A DNA stretch of 64,000 nt from Candidatus Microthrix subdominans (GCA_016719385.1 JADJZA010000003.1:62001-126000), one strand, 5' to 3'; positions 1 through 8,865 are shown, counted from the stretch's first letter. Translations and numbers: made by a program. Notes: generated from the sequence alone by a model not told the origin.

Positions 1-114
1 GACGCGTTCAACGCCAGCGTGCAGACCGACCTTCGCAGGATGCAGGCGGTGCTGTTGGGCACGATGACAACGCTCGCCGTCGCGATCACCGGCATCATCT
101 CCATCGCTACCTGA
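1..114 (+). CDS. C-terminal fragment of a coiled-coil/membrane-anchor family protein
   Basis: The window opens inside a reading frame whose last 37 residues are visible. A short charged stretch (VQTDLRRM) leads into one hydrophobic helix (LLGTMTTLAVAITGIISIAT) and a stop at 112-114. This matches the end of the protein at 3673-4146 (ELRKM followed by a C-terminal membrane helix) and resembles the end of the protein at 1103-1393, so I read it as a third copy of the same tail-anchored family. The N-terminus lies outside the window. Function unknown. Confidence 0.6.
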   Translation, partial: DAFNASVQTDLRRMQAVLLGTMTTLAVAITGIISIAT

Positions 115-156
115 ACTCGAGCACCTGAAACACGGCGACGAGGAGGCCCTGACCCC

Positions 157-960
157 TCACCCGCGGAAGTTGGGCGACCGCTTCTCGCGGTGGGACGCCA
201 ACCCCTCTCGCGCGTCGGGACCGCCAAACCCGTAGAACTCGGCGTACAACGATGCATCGAAAGCGGGGCCGGCCGACCGGTAATGGTGGTTGAGCGTGTG
301 CTTGGTGAACGCGATCGCCTCGGCGGACCCGGCGGCGAGGTCGACGGCGATGCTCATCGCCTCGTCTTGCACGGCGTCGTCGTCGACGCACAGCGACACC
401 AGCCCGATGCGTTCGGCCTCCTCGCCGCTGAGCGGACGGTTGGTCAGCAGGTAGTACTTGGCCTTCGCCATGCCGCACAGCAGCGGCCAAGCAACCGCCG
501 CATGGTCGCCGGCCGCCACGCCGAGCCGGGTGTGCCCATCGATGATCTTGGCGGACCGGCCCACCACCGACACGTCGGCGAGCAACGCCGCCACCAGCCC
601 CGCACCAACCGCGGGGCCATGGATGGCCGACACGACCGGCTTGGAGCAGTCGATGATGCCCCACACCAGGTCTCGGGCCTCGGTCAGCACCCGGCTGCGC
701 ACCTCCCGGTCCGACATGATCGAGTCGAGCAACTCGAAGCTGCCGCCCGCCGAGAACCCCTTGCCCGCGCCGCGGATCAGCGCCACCCGCGTGTCGGGAT
801 CACGGTCGATCACCCGCCACACGTCGGCCAGGCTGCGGTGGGCGTCGGCGTCCACGGCGTTGAGGCCGGGCGCATCCAACGTGAGCCGCAGCACCCCGTC
901 GGAAGGTCGGTCCACGCCGAAGCCGCTGAAGTTGCCGTAACGATCGTCGTCGGTGGTCAC
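157..960 (-). CDS. Enoyl-CoA hydratase/isomerase family protein
   Basis: A 267-residue crotonase-fold protein, the usual length for the family. The oxyanion-hole segments are visible as GAGKGFSAGG (about residue 66) and IHGPAVGAGL (about residue 114), followed by the typical AKYYLLTNRPLSGEEAERIGLV segment. It would hydrate or isomerise an acyl-CoA in the cytoplasm, in fatty-acid or aromatic side-chain degradation. The substrate cannot be told: crotonase relatives with the same fold also do decarboxylation and dehalogenation. It stands alone, divergent from the small membrane-anchored gene at 1103. Confidence 0.85.
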   Translation of the reverse strand: MTTDDDRYGNFSGFGVDRPSDGVLRLTLDAPGLNAVDADAHRSLADVWRVIDRDPDTRVALIRGAGKGFSAGGSFELLDSIMSDREVRSRVLTEARDLVWGIIDCSKPVVSAIHGPAVGAGLVAALLADVSVVGRSAKIIDGHTRLGVAAGDHAAVAWPLLCGMAKAKYYLLTNRPLSGEEAERIGLVSLCVDDDAVQDEAMSIAVDLAAGSAEAIAFTKHTLNHHYRSAGPAFDASLYAEFYGFGGPDAREGLASHREKRSPNFRG

Positions 961-1102
961 AGTCCGAGTCTCGCGCCGGGGCCGGCCTCGCCGTCACAGG
1001 CCGGGCGTATCATTCAAGGCGTTGCGGCGACCCTGCGAGGCACCGCCCGGTCGCAGGCTCCGGAGGCCTTGCCCAACGTCCGACGACCATGGGGGCAGAC
1101 CG

Positions 1103-1393
1103 ATGTCCATCACCAACGAGGATCGCTACAATCTGCAGCAACGATCCAACGAACTGCTGGGCAAGAAGGAGGGCGCAACCTTGATGGAACTGCTCCCACC
1201 GGTCGGCTGGGCGGACGTCGCCACCAAGACGGACCTCGAAGCTCAGACAGCCCTGCTTCGGTCTGAGTTTCGGGCCGACCTCGAGTCAAGCCTTCGTCAG
1301 CTCGAGAGCAAAATGTTCACCGCATTCCTCACCGTCATCGGCGTGTTGGCCACCATGGCGGGGCTCCTCGTAGCCGTGCTGCTGCGCTCATAG
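1103..1393 (+). CDS. Small coiled-coil protein with C-terminal membrane helix (family member 2)
   Basis: Ninety-six residues. The N-terminal block MSITNEDRYNLQ, then KEGATLMELLPPVGWADVATK, is nearly identical to the protein at 3673-4146. A short helical stretch (TDLEAQTALLRSEFRADLESSLRQ) follows and then a single hydrophobic helix (about residues 70-93) ending in LLRS. I chose the ATG at 1103 because homology with the paralogue begins exactly there; an upstream in-frame ATG at 953 would add 50 arginine-rich residues with no counterpart. The layout suggests a tail-anchored, oligomerising membrane protein, loosely like DUF1640/CCDC90 coiled-coil proteins. It overlaps the convergent amidase by 6 bp. 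Function unknown. Confidence 0.75.
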   Translation: MSITNEDRYNLQQRSNELLGKKEGATLMELLPPVGWADVATKTDLEAQTALLRSEFRADLESSLRQLESKMFTAFLTVIGVLATMAGLLVAVLLRS

Positions 1394-2800
1394 CCCTCGA
1401 ACGGGCGCGTGGCGGGGCCACGGACGGGCCTGTTCGAGGATGCGGGCCAGGCGCAACGGCACCGCGTCCCGGTGGCGCCCGGCGATGATCTGGAGGCCCA
1501 CCGGCAAGCCGTCGGCGGTCAGGCCAGCCGGCACCGAGATGGCCGGGTTCCAACACAGGTTGGCCGGCATCGTGTAGGGCGTCGCCATGCCCATGGCCAC
1601 CTCCCGCCCGTCGATCACGGTCGGCGGCGGTCCCTTGTCGGCGAACGCCGGCACCGCCGTCGTCGGGCACAGCACCACGTCCACCTCGTCGAACAGGGCT
1701 GCCATGTGGGCCTGGAGTTGCTCGCGCAGCCGAAGGATCTCGGCGTAGCGCGCCATCCCCAGCTTCTCGGTCGCCTCGAGGCCGCGTCGCACGAAGGGCG
1801 TCAGCTCGTCGGCCAGCTGGGGCCACATGCCCGGCTCCAGGCTGAGCCACAGGTCGGCGGCCCCGGCCTGGAACCACAGGCGGACCGGATCGCCCAGATC
1901 GACCTCGCCGTCATCGAGGATCAACCCGGCGTGCTCGGCCAGCTCCTCGGTCACCGCCTGGCACAGGGCCGCCACCTCGGGATCGGTCACCCCGAACCCC
2001 AGGTCGGGCGACCAGCGGGCACGCAACCCGCCGGTGGCCAGCGAGTCGATCAGCTCGGCGTAGCGGAGCTCGGTGGCGGGGAGCGAGAGGCGGTCGCGGT
2101 CGTCGGGCCCGGCCACCGCGTCCAGGTGGCGCGCCGACTCGGCGACCGTGGTGGTGAGCAACCCCACCACGGCGGTCTGCGAGCCGCTGGGCCCCTCGAG
2201 CGGGATGCGCCCGTGGCTGGGTTTCATCCCGACCAGCCCGCTGAACGAGGCGGGAATGCGGGTGGACCCGCCGCCGTCCGATGCGGTCGACACCGGCACC
2301 AACCCGGCCGCCACCGCAGCGGCCGAACCGCCGCTCGACCCACCCGGCGTGCGGCCCTCGCCCCACGGGCTGGTCGTCACCCCGAAGGCCAAGGTGCGGG
2401 TGAAGCTGAGCGTCCCGAACTCCGGCGCCGCCGTCTTGCCCACCGGCACCCCACCGGCGGCGCGCAGGCGGGCGACGTGGATCGAGTCCTCGGCCACCGG
2501 CCCACGGTCGGCGTACACGACCGAGCCATGCGTGGTGGGCATGCCGGCGCAGTTCTCCAAGTCCTTCACGCCGAACGGCACGCCGGCGAACGGCCCGGGG
2601 TCCTCCCCGTTGGCCACCAGATCGTCGACGCGATCGGCGGCCCGCGTGGCCGCATCGGCATCGACGTGAACGAAGGCGTTGAGCGCGCTGTTACCTGCGT
2701 CGATGCGGGCCAGGCAGTCCTCGACCACCTCGCGGGCGGACCGCTCGCCCGACCGGACGGTATCGGCGATCTCGATGGCCGTTGGCCGTGTTTCCCCCAT
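1388..2800 (-). CDS. Amidase (amidase-signature family)
   Basis: A 470-residue amidase-signature hydrolase. The Ser-cisSer-Lys triad can be placed: Lys in FGVKDLE (about residue 78), the glycine/serine-rich signature TPGGSSGGSAAAVAAG (about residues 150-165) and the nucleophile-bearing SDGGGSTRIPASF just after. It cleaves a carboxamide to acid plus ammonia. The substrate is not predictable; the family covers aliphatic amides, nitrile-derived amides and, in GatA, tRNA-linked glutamine. No gatB or gatC lies nearby, so a catabolic or detoxifying amidase is more likely than GatA. Confidence 0.88.
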   Translation of the reverse strand: MGETRPTAIEIADTVRSGERSAREVVEDCLARIDAGNSALNAFVHVDADAATRAADRVDDLVANGEDPGPFAGVPFGVKDLENCAGMPTTHGSVVYADRGPVAEDSIHVARLRAAGGVPVGKTAAPEFGTLSFTRTLAFGVTTSPWGEGRTPGGSSGGSAAAVAAGLVPVSTASDGGGSTRIPASFSGLVGMKPSHGRIPLEGPSGSQTAVVGLLTTTVAESARHLDAVAGPDDRDRLSLPATELRYAELIDSLATGGLRARWSPDLGFGVTDPEVAALCQAVTEELAEHAGLILDDGEVDLGDPVRLWFQAGAADLWLSLEPGMWPQLADELTPFVRRGLEATEKLGMARYAEILRLREQLQAHMAALFDEVDVVLCPTTAVPAFADKGPPPTVIDGREVAMGMATPYTMPANLCWNPAISVPAGLTADGLPVGLQIIAGRHRDAVPLRLARILEQARPWPRHAPVRGL

Positions 2801-2861
2801 GAGCGCTCCCCCGTCGATCGTGCGCCACAGCCTGCCAGACCGCGACGGCCGTTCCCACCGC

Positions 2862-3530
2862 TCAGAGGTAACGGTCCCCCGGTTGGCGGGTTCGCATCAC
2901 CTCGGCCGGCGAGCCCCACGCCACCACGCGGTCGGGCAGGCTGCGGGTGAGCACGGCGCCCGCTCCCAACACCGAGTCGTCCCCGATCGTCAGGCCATGA
3001 CGAACGATCGCCCCCATCGCCACCGCGGCCGCCCGGCCGATGCTCACCGTGCCGCCGGTGAGCGCACCCGGGCCCAGGCTGGACCCGGCGGCCATCGTGG
3101 CGTCGTGGTCCAGATTGGCCTGAGCTCCGAGCAGGGCGTGGACGTCGATGGCCGCCTGTGGACCGATCGACGCCCCCGCCAGCACGACCGCACCATCGCC
3201 GATCCGGGCCGACGCTGCCACCGACGCCGTCGGGTGAACGACCGCGACAAACGCCAGGCCAGGAACCGTGCGGGCGAGCCGCTCGGCGACGACCAGCCGG
3301 GTGTGGTTGTCGCCGACACCGATGACCACGCCGTCGATCCGGCCCTCGCTCCACCAGGGGGCGACCGCATCGGTGCCACCGACGACAGGAACGCCCAGCA
3401 CGGTGCTGGTCGATGCACCACCCGCCGACCCGGCTGCGCCGTCATCGACGACGGCGACCACCTCGAGGGTCGAACCCGCCTGGGCCGCATCGACGACGCA
3501 GGATGCGTGGCCCGAACCCCCGACGATCAT
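2862..3530 (-). CDS. NeuD/PglD-like sugar O- or N-acyltransferase (left-handed beta-helix)
   Basis: A 222-residue protein starting MIVGGSGHASCVVD, the N-terminal nucleotide-sugar-binding motif of NeuD/PglD enzymes. The C-terminal half shows hexapeptide repeats (VHPTASVAASARIGDGAVVLAGASIGP, then GDDSVLGAGAVL), ending with the typical WGSPAEVMR segment. Family members acetylate amino or hydroxyl groups of nucleotide-activated sugars. I start at the ATG at 3530 because the family begins at this motif; a longer reading would overlap the gene at 3673. PglD-type enzymes often follow aminotransferases such as the WecE-like protein at 6728-7900, so it may act on the same sugar, although the genes are 3 kb apart. 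Confidence 0.82.
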   Translation of the reverse strand: MIVGGSGHASCVVDAAQAGSTLEVVAVVDDGAAGSAGGASTSTVLGVPVVGGTDAVAPWWSEGRIDGVVIGVGDNHTRLVVAERLARTVPGLAFVAVVHPTASVAASARIGDGAVVLAGASIGPQAAIDVHALLGAQANLDHDATMAAGSSLGPGALTGGTVSIGRAAAVAMGAIVRHGLTIGDDSVLGAGAVLTRSLPDRVVAWGSPAEVMRTRQPGDRYL

Positions 3531-3672
3531 CACCCGACGCACCCACCAACCGTAGAACACGTCGTGAGGGTGAGGCCCCACGTCCAAAAATGTCCCACGC
3601 CATCCGTACGCTGATCTCCCAGCCCAGCGATGCGGCCCAATCGCCCGCTCACGAGTCCGACCAGGAGGACCG

Positions 3673-4146
3673 ATGAGCATCACCAATGAGGACCGCTACG
3701 ATCTACAGGCGAAAGCCAACCACGTTGTGGGACGGAAGGAGGGCACCACGCTGATGGAACTGCTCCCTCCAGTGGGCTGGGCCGACGTCGCCACGAAACG
3801 TGACCTCGACCAGCTTGAAGCACGCCTGATCGCCCAGTTCGAACGACGCTTCGTCGGCATCGACCATCGATTTGTGGGCATCGACCAGCGATTTGTGGGC
3901 ATCGACCAACGGTTCGAACGCGTCGACCAACAATTTGAACGCGTCGACGATCGATTCGATCGGGTCGACCAACAATTTGAACGCGTCAACGACCGATTCG
4001 ATCGGGTCGACCAGACGCTGACGACGGCGCTGGCGGAACAGACAGCGGCCTTCCAGACCGAGCTGCGCAAGATGTACGGCGTACTGTTGAGTGCCATGGT
4101 GGCGTTGGCCACGCTGGTCGCGGCGATCGTGGCCCTCAGCAGCTGA
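3673..4146 (+). CDS. Coiled-coil protein with eight perfect-length heptads and C-terminal membrane helix (family member 3)
   Basis: A 157-residue paralogue of 1103-1393, with the same N-terminal block (MSITNEDRYDLQ, then TLMELLPPVGWADVATKRDL). From about residue 59 it carries eight consecutive seven-residue repeats, first three of the type RFVGIDQ, then five of the type RFERVDQ, with F/V/D positions that suit a coiled coil. A second helix (TALAEQTAAFQTELRKM) leads to one C-terminal membrane helix (about residues 133-155). The ATG at 3673 follows CAGGAGGACCG, a good ribosome binding site. Probably an oligomeric tail-anchored membrane protein; the role is unknown. Heptad number is likely to vary between strains. 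Confidence 0.75.
   Translation: MSITNEDRYDLQAKANHVVGRKEGTTLMELLPPVGWADVATKRDLDQLEARLIAQFERRFVGIDHRFVGIDQRFVGIDQRFERVDQQFERVDDRFDRVDQQFERVNDRFDRVDQTLTTALAEQTAAFQTELRKMYGVLLSAMVALATLVAAIVALSS
3847..4014 (+). repeat. 21-bp tandem repeat, 8 units, coding for heptads
   Basis: Eight direct units of 21 bp, each encoding one heptad of the coiled coil in the gene at 3673. The first three units (RFVGID type) are nearly identical to each other, and the remaining five (RFERVD/RFDRVD type) form a second subgroup, which suggests two rounds of local duplication. The unit length keeps the reading frame, so gain or loss of units would change only coil length. Confidence 0.9.
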
Positions 4147-4193
4147 CAGCACCGTCCGAGCGAACGAGCGGCGTCTGCGTCCACAATGGGGAC

Positions 4194-4964
4194 ATGAACC
4201 GCAGCGACCTCCTCGACCAATTCGATCTCACCGGCCGCACCGCCATCGTCACCGGCGGCAGCCGGGGCATCGGCCGGGCGATCGCAGGCGGATTTGCCGC
4301 GCTCGGCGCCAACGTGGTGATCGCCAGCCGCAAGGGCGACGCCTGCAGCGCCGCCGCCGAGGAGATCAACGCCGCAGGGGGCTCGGCGGTCGGCGTGGCC
4401 GCTCACCTGGGCCACCTCGAGGACGGCCCGGTCGTCGTCGAGGCCGCCGTCGAGGCGTTTGGCGGCATCGACATCGTCGTCAACAACGCCGCCAACGCAC
4501 TGGCCCAACCGCTGGGTGACATCACGCCCGAGGCATGGGAGAAGTCGTTCTCGACCAACCTGCGGGGCCCGGTGTTCCTCGTCCAGGAGGCGCTCCCCCA
4601 CCTGCGGGCATCCGCCCACCCGGCGATCATCAACATGGTCACCGCCGGCATCTACACCGGAGGCGGCTGGATGTCGATGTACCTGGCCGCCAAGTCGGCG
4701 ATGGCGTTCTTCACCCGCTCGATGGCGATGGAGCTCGCCGGCGACAACATCCGCGTCAACGCCATCGCCCCGGGCACGGTGGCCACCGACATGGTGCGCA
4801 ACAACCCCGACGAGGTGCAGCAGGCGATGGTGGACGCCCAGCTGATCAAACGCATGGCCGATCCCGACGAGATGGTGCCGGCGGCGGCGTTTCTGGCCTC
4901 GGACGCCTCGTCGTTCATGACCGGCCAGGTGATGGTGCTCGACGGCGGCATGACCAACCACTGA
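4194..4964 (+). CDS. Short-chain dehydrogenase/reductase (SDR), FabG-like
   Basis: A 256-residue classical SDR. The cofactor motif TGGSRGIGRAI is at about residues 20-30, NNAAN at about 99, and the active-site YLAAKSAM (Tyr-x3-Lys) at about 162; the family's C-terminal LDGG motif is present. It oxidises or reduces an alcohol or ketone with NAD(P)(H). The nearest families include 3-oxoacyl-ACP reductase and 2,4-dienoyl-CoA reductase-like enzymes; substrate unknown. A CACAAT hexamer at 4182-4187 lies 6 nt before the ATG and no Shine-Dalgarno sequence is evident, which suggests a leaderless transcript. Confidence 0.85.
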   Translation: MNRSDLLDQFDLTGRTAIVTGGSRGIGRAIAGGFAALGANVVIASRKGDACSAAAEEINAAGGSAVGVAAHLGHLEDGPVVVEAAVEAFGGIDIVVNNAANALAQPLGDITPEAWEKSFSTNLRGPVFLVQEALPHLRASAHPAIINMVTAGIYTGGGWMSMYLAAKSAMAFFTRSMAMELAGDNIRVNAIAPGTVATDMVRNNPDEVQQAMVDAQLIKRMADPDEMVPAAAFLASDASSFMTGQVMVLDGGMTNH

Positions 4965-5059
4965 CCGCCAGGGCACCCAGATCCCCGATCAGCGACGTCG
5001 CCACGCCGAGCCGGGCCGAACCCTCCATCGGGACGGCGGGCTGGGTCACACTGGTGGCC

Positions 5060-5890
5060 ATGAACAGCGAGAGCTCCACGTCGGTCGACGCCAGCCGTCC
5101 CGCATTCGGCTACCAGGCGGCGCTCGACACCGTCCGCGACTGGGCCGAGCGGCTGGCGGTCGCCGCCGAATCGGCGCCGCTCGACACCCCGGTGCCCAGC
5201 TGTCCCGGGTGGGACCTGGGCAAGCTGGTGCGCCACACCGGCCGGGTGCACCGCTACGTCGCCGCCCTGGTCGCCCAGCGGGCGACCGAAGCACCGGCCC
5301 GGGACCTCGTCGACTTCGGGTGCCCCGCCGACGACGGCGAGCCGTCGGCGTGGATCGCCTGGTACCGCAGCGGGGCCGAACAGCTCCTGGCCGTGTTCGA
5401 CGACACCACACCCGACACGCCGATGTGGTCCTGGGGAGACGATCAACACGCCACCTTCTGGGCCCGCCGGATGGCCCACGAGACCGTGATCCACGCGGTC
5501 GACGCCCACCTGGCGGTCGGGACGGAAACGGCCATCGACCCCACGGTCGCCGTCGACGGCCTGGACGAACTGCTCGAGATCCGGCGCACCTCCCCGACCT
5601 TTACCCAACTCGAGGAGCCGTTCGCCGGCGCCGGCACCGTGCACCTGCACGCCACCGACGACTCGCTGGCCCCGGGCCACGGCGAATGGATGATCACCTT
5701 CGGGCCCCACGGGTACGACTCGAGCCACGGCCACGGCAAGGGCGACGTGGCGGTCAAGGCGTCCGCAGCCACGCTGGAACTGCTTACCCTGGGACGCGCA
5801 AGCGCCGAGACCGCAGAGCACCACGGCGCTCAGATCTTTGGCGACCGGGACGTCCTCGACCGGTGGCTGGCGGGGATGACGTTCACGTGA
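5060..5890 (+). CDS. Maleylpyruvate isomerase/DinB-fold (TIGR03083-like) protein
   Basis: A 276-residue protein with the four-helix N-terminal domain of the mycothiol-dependent maleylpyruvate isomerase family. The expected metal-ligand histidines are visible in LVRHTGRVHRY (about residues 57-67) and in MAHETVIHAVDAH (about 137-149), with the family's PSCPGWD motif before them. Many actinobacterial members have unknown substrates, so a specific isomerase function is not claimed. The ATG at 5060 was chosen because the preceding in-frame sequence has no family similarity; CACACT at 5047-5052 ends 7 nt before it (possible leaderless start). Confidence 0.78.
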   Translation: MNSESSTSVDASRPAFGYQAALDTVRDWAERLAVAAESAPLDTPVPSCPGWDLGKLVRHTGRVHRYVAALVAQRATEAPARDLVDFGCPADDGEPSAWIAWYRSGAEQLLAVFDDTTPDTPMWSWGDDQHATFWARRMAHETVIHAVDAHLAVGTETAIDPTVAVDGLDELLEIRRTSPTFTQLEEPFAGAGTVHLHATDDSLAPGHGEWMITFGPHGYDSSHGHGKGDVAVKASAATLELLTLGRASAETAEHHGAQIFGDRDVLDRWLAGMTFT

Positions 5891-5912
5891 TCGCCACCCG
5901 GAACGCCCCGCG

Positions 5913-6716
5913 GTGAACACGAGCGGGGACGTCGAACAGCCACCGGGGACCAGGCCCGGCCCGCAACCGGGGCGTTCGAGCATCGAGCCCCTTCCCACCG
6001 TCGGATCGCCGGCGCTGGCCCGCCGCCGACGGATGCGACACCGCCTCGTGGCGCTCGGCGCCTGGGTGGTGCTCATCGTCGCCGCCCAGGTGGCGATCCA
6101 GCGAAGCGGCAAGGGAACGGTCGAGGCGCTCTCCGACGCGGTCGAGGTGGCCCGCGGCGCCTGGTGGGCGCTGCCCGCCTACCTCGCCGCCTACGCCGCC
6201 CGCTCGCTGGTGATGTTCCCCGCCGTGCTGCTCACCGTGGCCGCCGGGGTGCTCTTCGGCGCCTGGCTGGGCGTGCCCATCGCCCTGCTCGGCGCGGTGA
6301 TCTCGGCCGCCATCAGCTACGAGATCGCACGCACGATCGGTCCCACCGAGGCCACCCTCAACCGTCCCACCGTGAGCCCCTGGACCCGCCGGATCCAACA
6401 CGCCGGGTTCGTCACCGTCCTGTCGATGCGCCTGGTGATGTTGCCCTTCGATCCGGTCAACCTGCTGGCCGGAGGGCTGCGCATCCCCCGCCGTGCGTTT
6501 CTGGCGGGAACGGCGCTGGGCCTCATCCCCGGGTTGACGGCGTTCGTGCTCGCCGGGGCGTCGGTCGGCCGTGTCGACGCCGGCCTGGGCGACCTCAGCG
6601 TGCCCCTGTTGGTCGCCGCCGTCACGATGTACGCCTTCAGCGTGGCGCTGGCCATCGTGCTCGCACGCCGCCAGGCACCTCCGGCGAAAGGCCGGGCGGC
6701 CGAAGCCGGGCGGTAG
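5913..6716 (+). CDS. TVP38/TMEM64 (VTT-domain) membrane protein
   Basis: A 267-residue polytopic membrane protein starting with GTG. A basic cytoplasmic tail (about 1-45) is followed by a first helix and then the VTT-domain core, with the typical MFPAVLLTVAAGVLFGAWLG and the later MRLVMLPFDPVNLLAGGLR motifs. DedA/TVP38-type proteins are known or proposed to move polyprenyl phosphates or phospholipids across the membrane. Directly upstream of the sugar aminotransferase and GT2 genes, a role in lipid-carrier recycling for glycan assembly is a reasonable inference. Its stop codon overlaps the putative -10 of the next gene. Confidence 0.82.
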   Translation: MNTSGDVEQPPGTRPGPQPGRSSIEPLPTVGSPALARRRRMRHRLVALGAWVVLIVAAQVAIQRSGKGTVEALSDAVEVARGAWWALPAYLAAYAARSLVMFPAVLLTVAAGVLFGAWLGVPIALLGAVISAAISYEIARTIGPTEATLNRPTVSPWTRRIQHAGFVTVLSMRLVMLPFDPVNLLAGGLRIPRRAFLAGTALGLIPGLTAFVLAGASVGRVDAGLGDLSVPLLVAAVTMYAFSVALAIVLARRQAPPAKGRAAEAGR

Positions 6717-6727
6717 TCTCCACCCCG

Positions 6728-7900
6728 ATGATGCCCAGTGACGAACGCCGTTCATCGGCGAGCGAACCGATCAGGTTCAACCGGCCCTCGCTGATGGGCC
6801 GAGAGCTGGCGCTGGTGGCCGAAGCGATGGACGGTGGATGGACCGCAGCGGCCGGCCCCTTCAGCCGACGGGCCGAGGCCGCCCTGTCCGACGCCCACGA
6901 CGGGGCAACCGTGTTGTTGACCACGTCGTGCACCGCGGCGCTCGAGCTGGCCGCCGCCACGCTCGACCTGGGCCCCGGCGACGTCGTCGCCGTCCCCAGC
7001 TTCACGTTTCCCACCACCGCCTCCGCCTTCGCCCGCAACGGTGCGGCCCTGCGCTTCATCGACGTCGATCCTGACACGCTCGGCATGGACCCAGTCCATC
7101 TCGCCGACCAGATCGACGAGCGGGTGAAGGCGGTGGTGCCCGTGCACTACGCCGGGCGGGCCGCCTCGATCGAGGCGGTGTGCGACGCGGCGTCGACCGT
7201 GGGCGCAACCGTGATCGAGGACAACGCCCACGGCCTGTTCGGCACCCACAACGGTCGCCCCCTGGGCACCACCGGCGCCATGTCGACGCTGAGCTTCCAC
7301 GAGACCAAAAACTTCATCTGCGGCGAGGGGGGCGCTCTGGTGATCAACCGGCCCGCCGACGTCGACCGGGCAGAGATCCTGTTGCACAAGGGCACCGATC
7401 GGCGCCGCTTCGACCGGGGCCAGGTCGACAAGTACACCTGGCAGCTCACCGGGTCGTCGTTCGGGCTCAGCGACGTGCTGGCCGCCTACCTCACCGGCCA
7501 GCTCGAAGCCCGCGACGAGATCCTCGGCCGGCGCTCGGCGCTCTGGCACCGCTACCGAGACGCCCTGTCGACGGTGGCCGACCGCCTGGGCATCACCCTG
7601 CCCGTCGTGCCCGAAGGCGACACCTCGGCCTGGCACATGTTCCACCTGCTGATCGACGGGGAGCATCGACGCAACCGGGTGCTCGCCCGCCTCCACGCCG
7701 ACGGCATCGGCGCCACCTTCCACTACCAGCCGCTGCACTCCAGCCCGGCCGGGCGCCGCCTGGCCGACCGCACGGCCCACTGCCCGGTCACCGACCGCGT
7801 CGCCGACCAGCTGCTGCGCCTGCCGTTCCACAACCGGCTGGCCCCCGCCCAGGCCGACCGGGTGCTCGACTCGCTCACCCGGGCGCTGGAGGAGGTGTGA
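6728..7900 (+). CDS. wecE: dTDP-4-oxo-6-deoxyglucose aminotransferase (WecE/RffA-like)
   Basis: A 390-residue DegT/DnrJ/EryC1/StrS aminotransferase. It begins with IRFNRPSLMGREL and contains LTTSCTAALELAA, both hallmarks of WecE. The PLP lysine is in HETKNFICGEGGAL (about residue 199). The predicted reaction transfers an amino group from glutamate to C4 of a dTDP-4-keto-6-deoxy sugar, giving a 4-amino-4,6-dideoxy sugar for surface glycans. TAGTCT (6714-6719) ends 8 nt before the ATG, so a leaderless start is likely; a second ATG follows at 6731. The stop overlaps the GTG of the GT2 gene, so the two are translationally coupled. Confidence 0.85.
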   Translation: MMPSDERRSSASEPIRFNRPSLMGRELALVAEAMDGGWTAAAGPFSRRAEAALSDAHDGATVLLTTSCTAALELAAATLDLGPGDVVAVPSFTFPTTASAFARNGAALRFIDVDPDTLGMDPVHLADQIDERVKAVVPVHYAGRAASIEAVCDAASTVGATVIEDNAHGLFGTHNGRPLGTTGAMSTLSFHETKNFICGEGGALVINRPADVDRAEILLHKGTDRRRFDRGQVDKYTWQLTGSSFGLSDVLAAYLTGQLEARDEILGRRSALWHRYRDALSTVADRLGITLPVVPEGDTSAWHMFHLLIDGEHRRNRVLARLHADGIGATFHYQPLHSSPAGRRLADRTAHCPVTDRVADQLLRLPFHNRLAPAQADRVLDSLTRALEEV

Positions 7901-8865
7901 CCGACGCTGCGGTGGAGCTGCCACGCCAGGCCGTCGAGTTCACGTACTCGGTGGTGATCCCGGTGTTCAACAGCGAGGAGCTGGTCGGCGGCGTCGTCGA
8001 GGGGCTGCTCGACACGTTCGCCGGCGCCGGGCTGCAACTCGAGGTGATCTGCGTCAACGACGGATCGGTCGATCGCAGCTGGGACGTGATCGCCGGGCTG
8101 GCCGAGGCCCACCCCAACGTGGTGGCGGTGGACCTGCTGCGCAACTACGGCCAGCACAACGCCAACCTGGCCGGGCTGCGCGAGGCGACCGGCGACTACC
8201 TGATCACGATGGACGACGACGGCCAGAACCCGCCCGGCGAGACGCTGCGGCTGATCGCCGCCATCGTCGAACGCGACGACGACGTCGTGTTTGGGCGCTT
8301 CGACTCGAAGAAGGCCAGCGGGCTCCGCCGCGTCGGCTCGGCGATGATCGGGCAGGTCAACCGGCGGGTGTTCGGCCAACCCGACGACCTGGTGGTCTCC
8401 AACTTCCGCATCATGACCGCCGCCGTCGTCGACCGCATCTCCGTCGCCCAGACCTCGTTCCCCTACATCACCGGCCAGGCCCTGCTCGCCTCGCGACGGC
8501 GCTCCAACGTCACCGTGGAGCACCGGGCGCGCTCGGTGGGCGGATCCAACTACACGATCGGACGCATCCTCAGCCTGGTGATGCGCATCCTGTTCAGCTA
8601 TTCGCCGGCTCCGCTCCGACTGGCGTCCATGGCCGGCCTGTTCACGTCGTTTGTCGCCTTCGCGCTGGGCACCGGGGTGATCCTGCACAAGCTGATCTCG
8701 GGCACCAACGTGCCCGGTTGGGCGTCGATGATGGTCGCCATGGCGTTCACCAACGGCATGACCGTGCTGATCGTCTCGATGATCGGCGAGTACACGGTGC
8801 GGGTGCTCCAGCAGGTGTCGAGCGCCCCGACCTACGCGATCAGCCGAACGCTCGGGCGAACGTGA
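7897..8865 (+). CDS. Polyprenyl-phosphate-type GT2 glycosyltransferase (ArnC/DPM1-like)
   Basis: A 322-residue family 2 glycosyltransferase: an N-terminal GT-A domain (VVIPVFNSEE at about residue 18; VNDGSVDRSWDVI; TMDDDGQNPP carrying the metal-binding aspartates) followed by two C-terminal membrane helices (about 235-300). This layout is that of enzymes that load a sugar onto undecaprenyl phosphate (ArnC, GtrB, DPM1). It starts with GTG inside the stop of the aminotransferase gene (GTGTGA), so it likely transfers the sugar made there, or a related one, to the lipid carrier. Confidence 0.85.
   Translation: MTDAAVELPRQAVEFTYSVVIPVFNSEELVGGVVEGLLDTFAGAGLQLEVICVNDGSVDRSWDVIAGLAEAHPNVVAVDLLRNYGQHNANLAGLREATGDYLITMDDDGQNPPGETLRLIAAIVERDDDVVFGRFDSKKASGLRRVGSAMIGQVNRRVFGQPDDLVVSNFRIMTAAVVDRISVAQTSFPYITGQALLASRRRSNVTVEHRARSVGGSNYTIGRILSLVMRILFSYSPAPLRLASMAGLFTSFVAFALGTGVILHKLISGTNVPGWASMMVAMAFTNGMTVLIVSMIGEYTVRVLQQVSSAPTYAISRTLGRT

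Noticed and set aside
190..2950. Long open frames on the plus strand opposite the enoyl-CoA hydratase and amidase genes
   Set aside because: Arginine-, histidine- and proline-rich translations with no family motifs; they mirror the codon bias of real genes on the other strand, as happens everywhere in GC-rich DNA.
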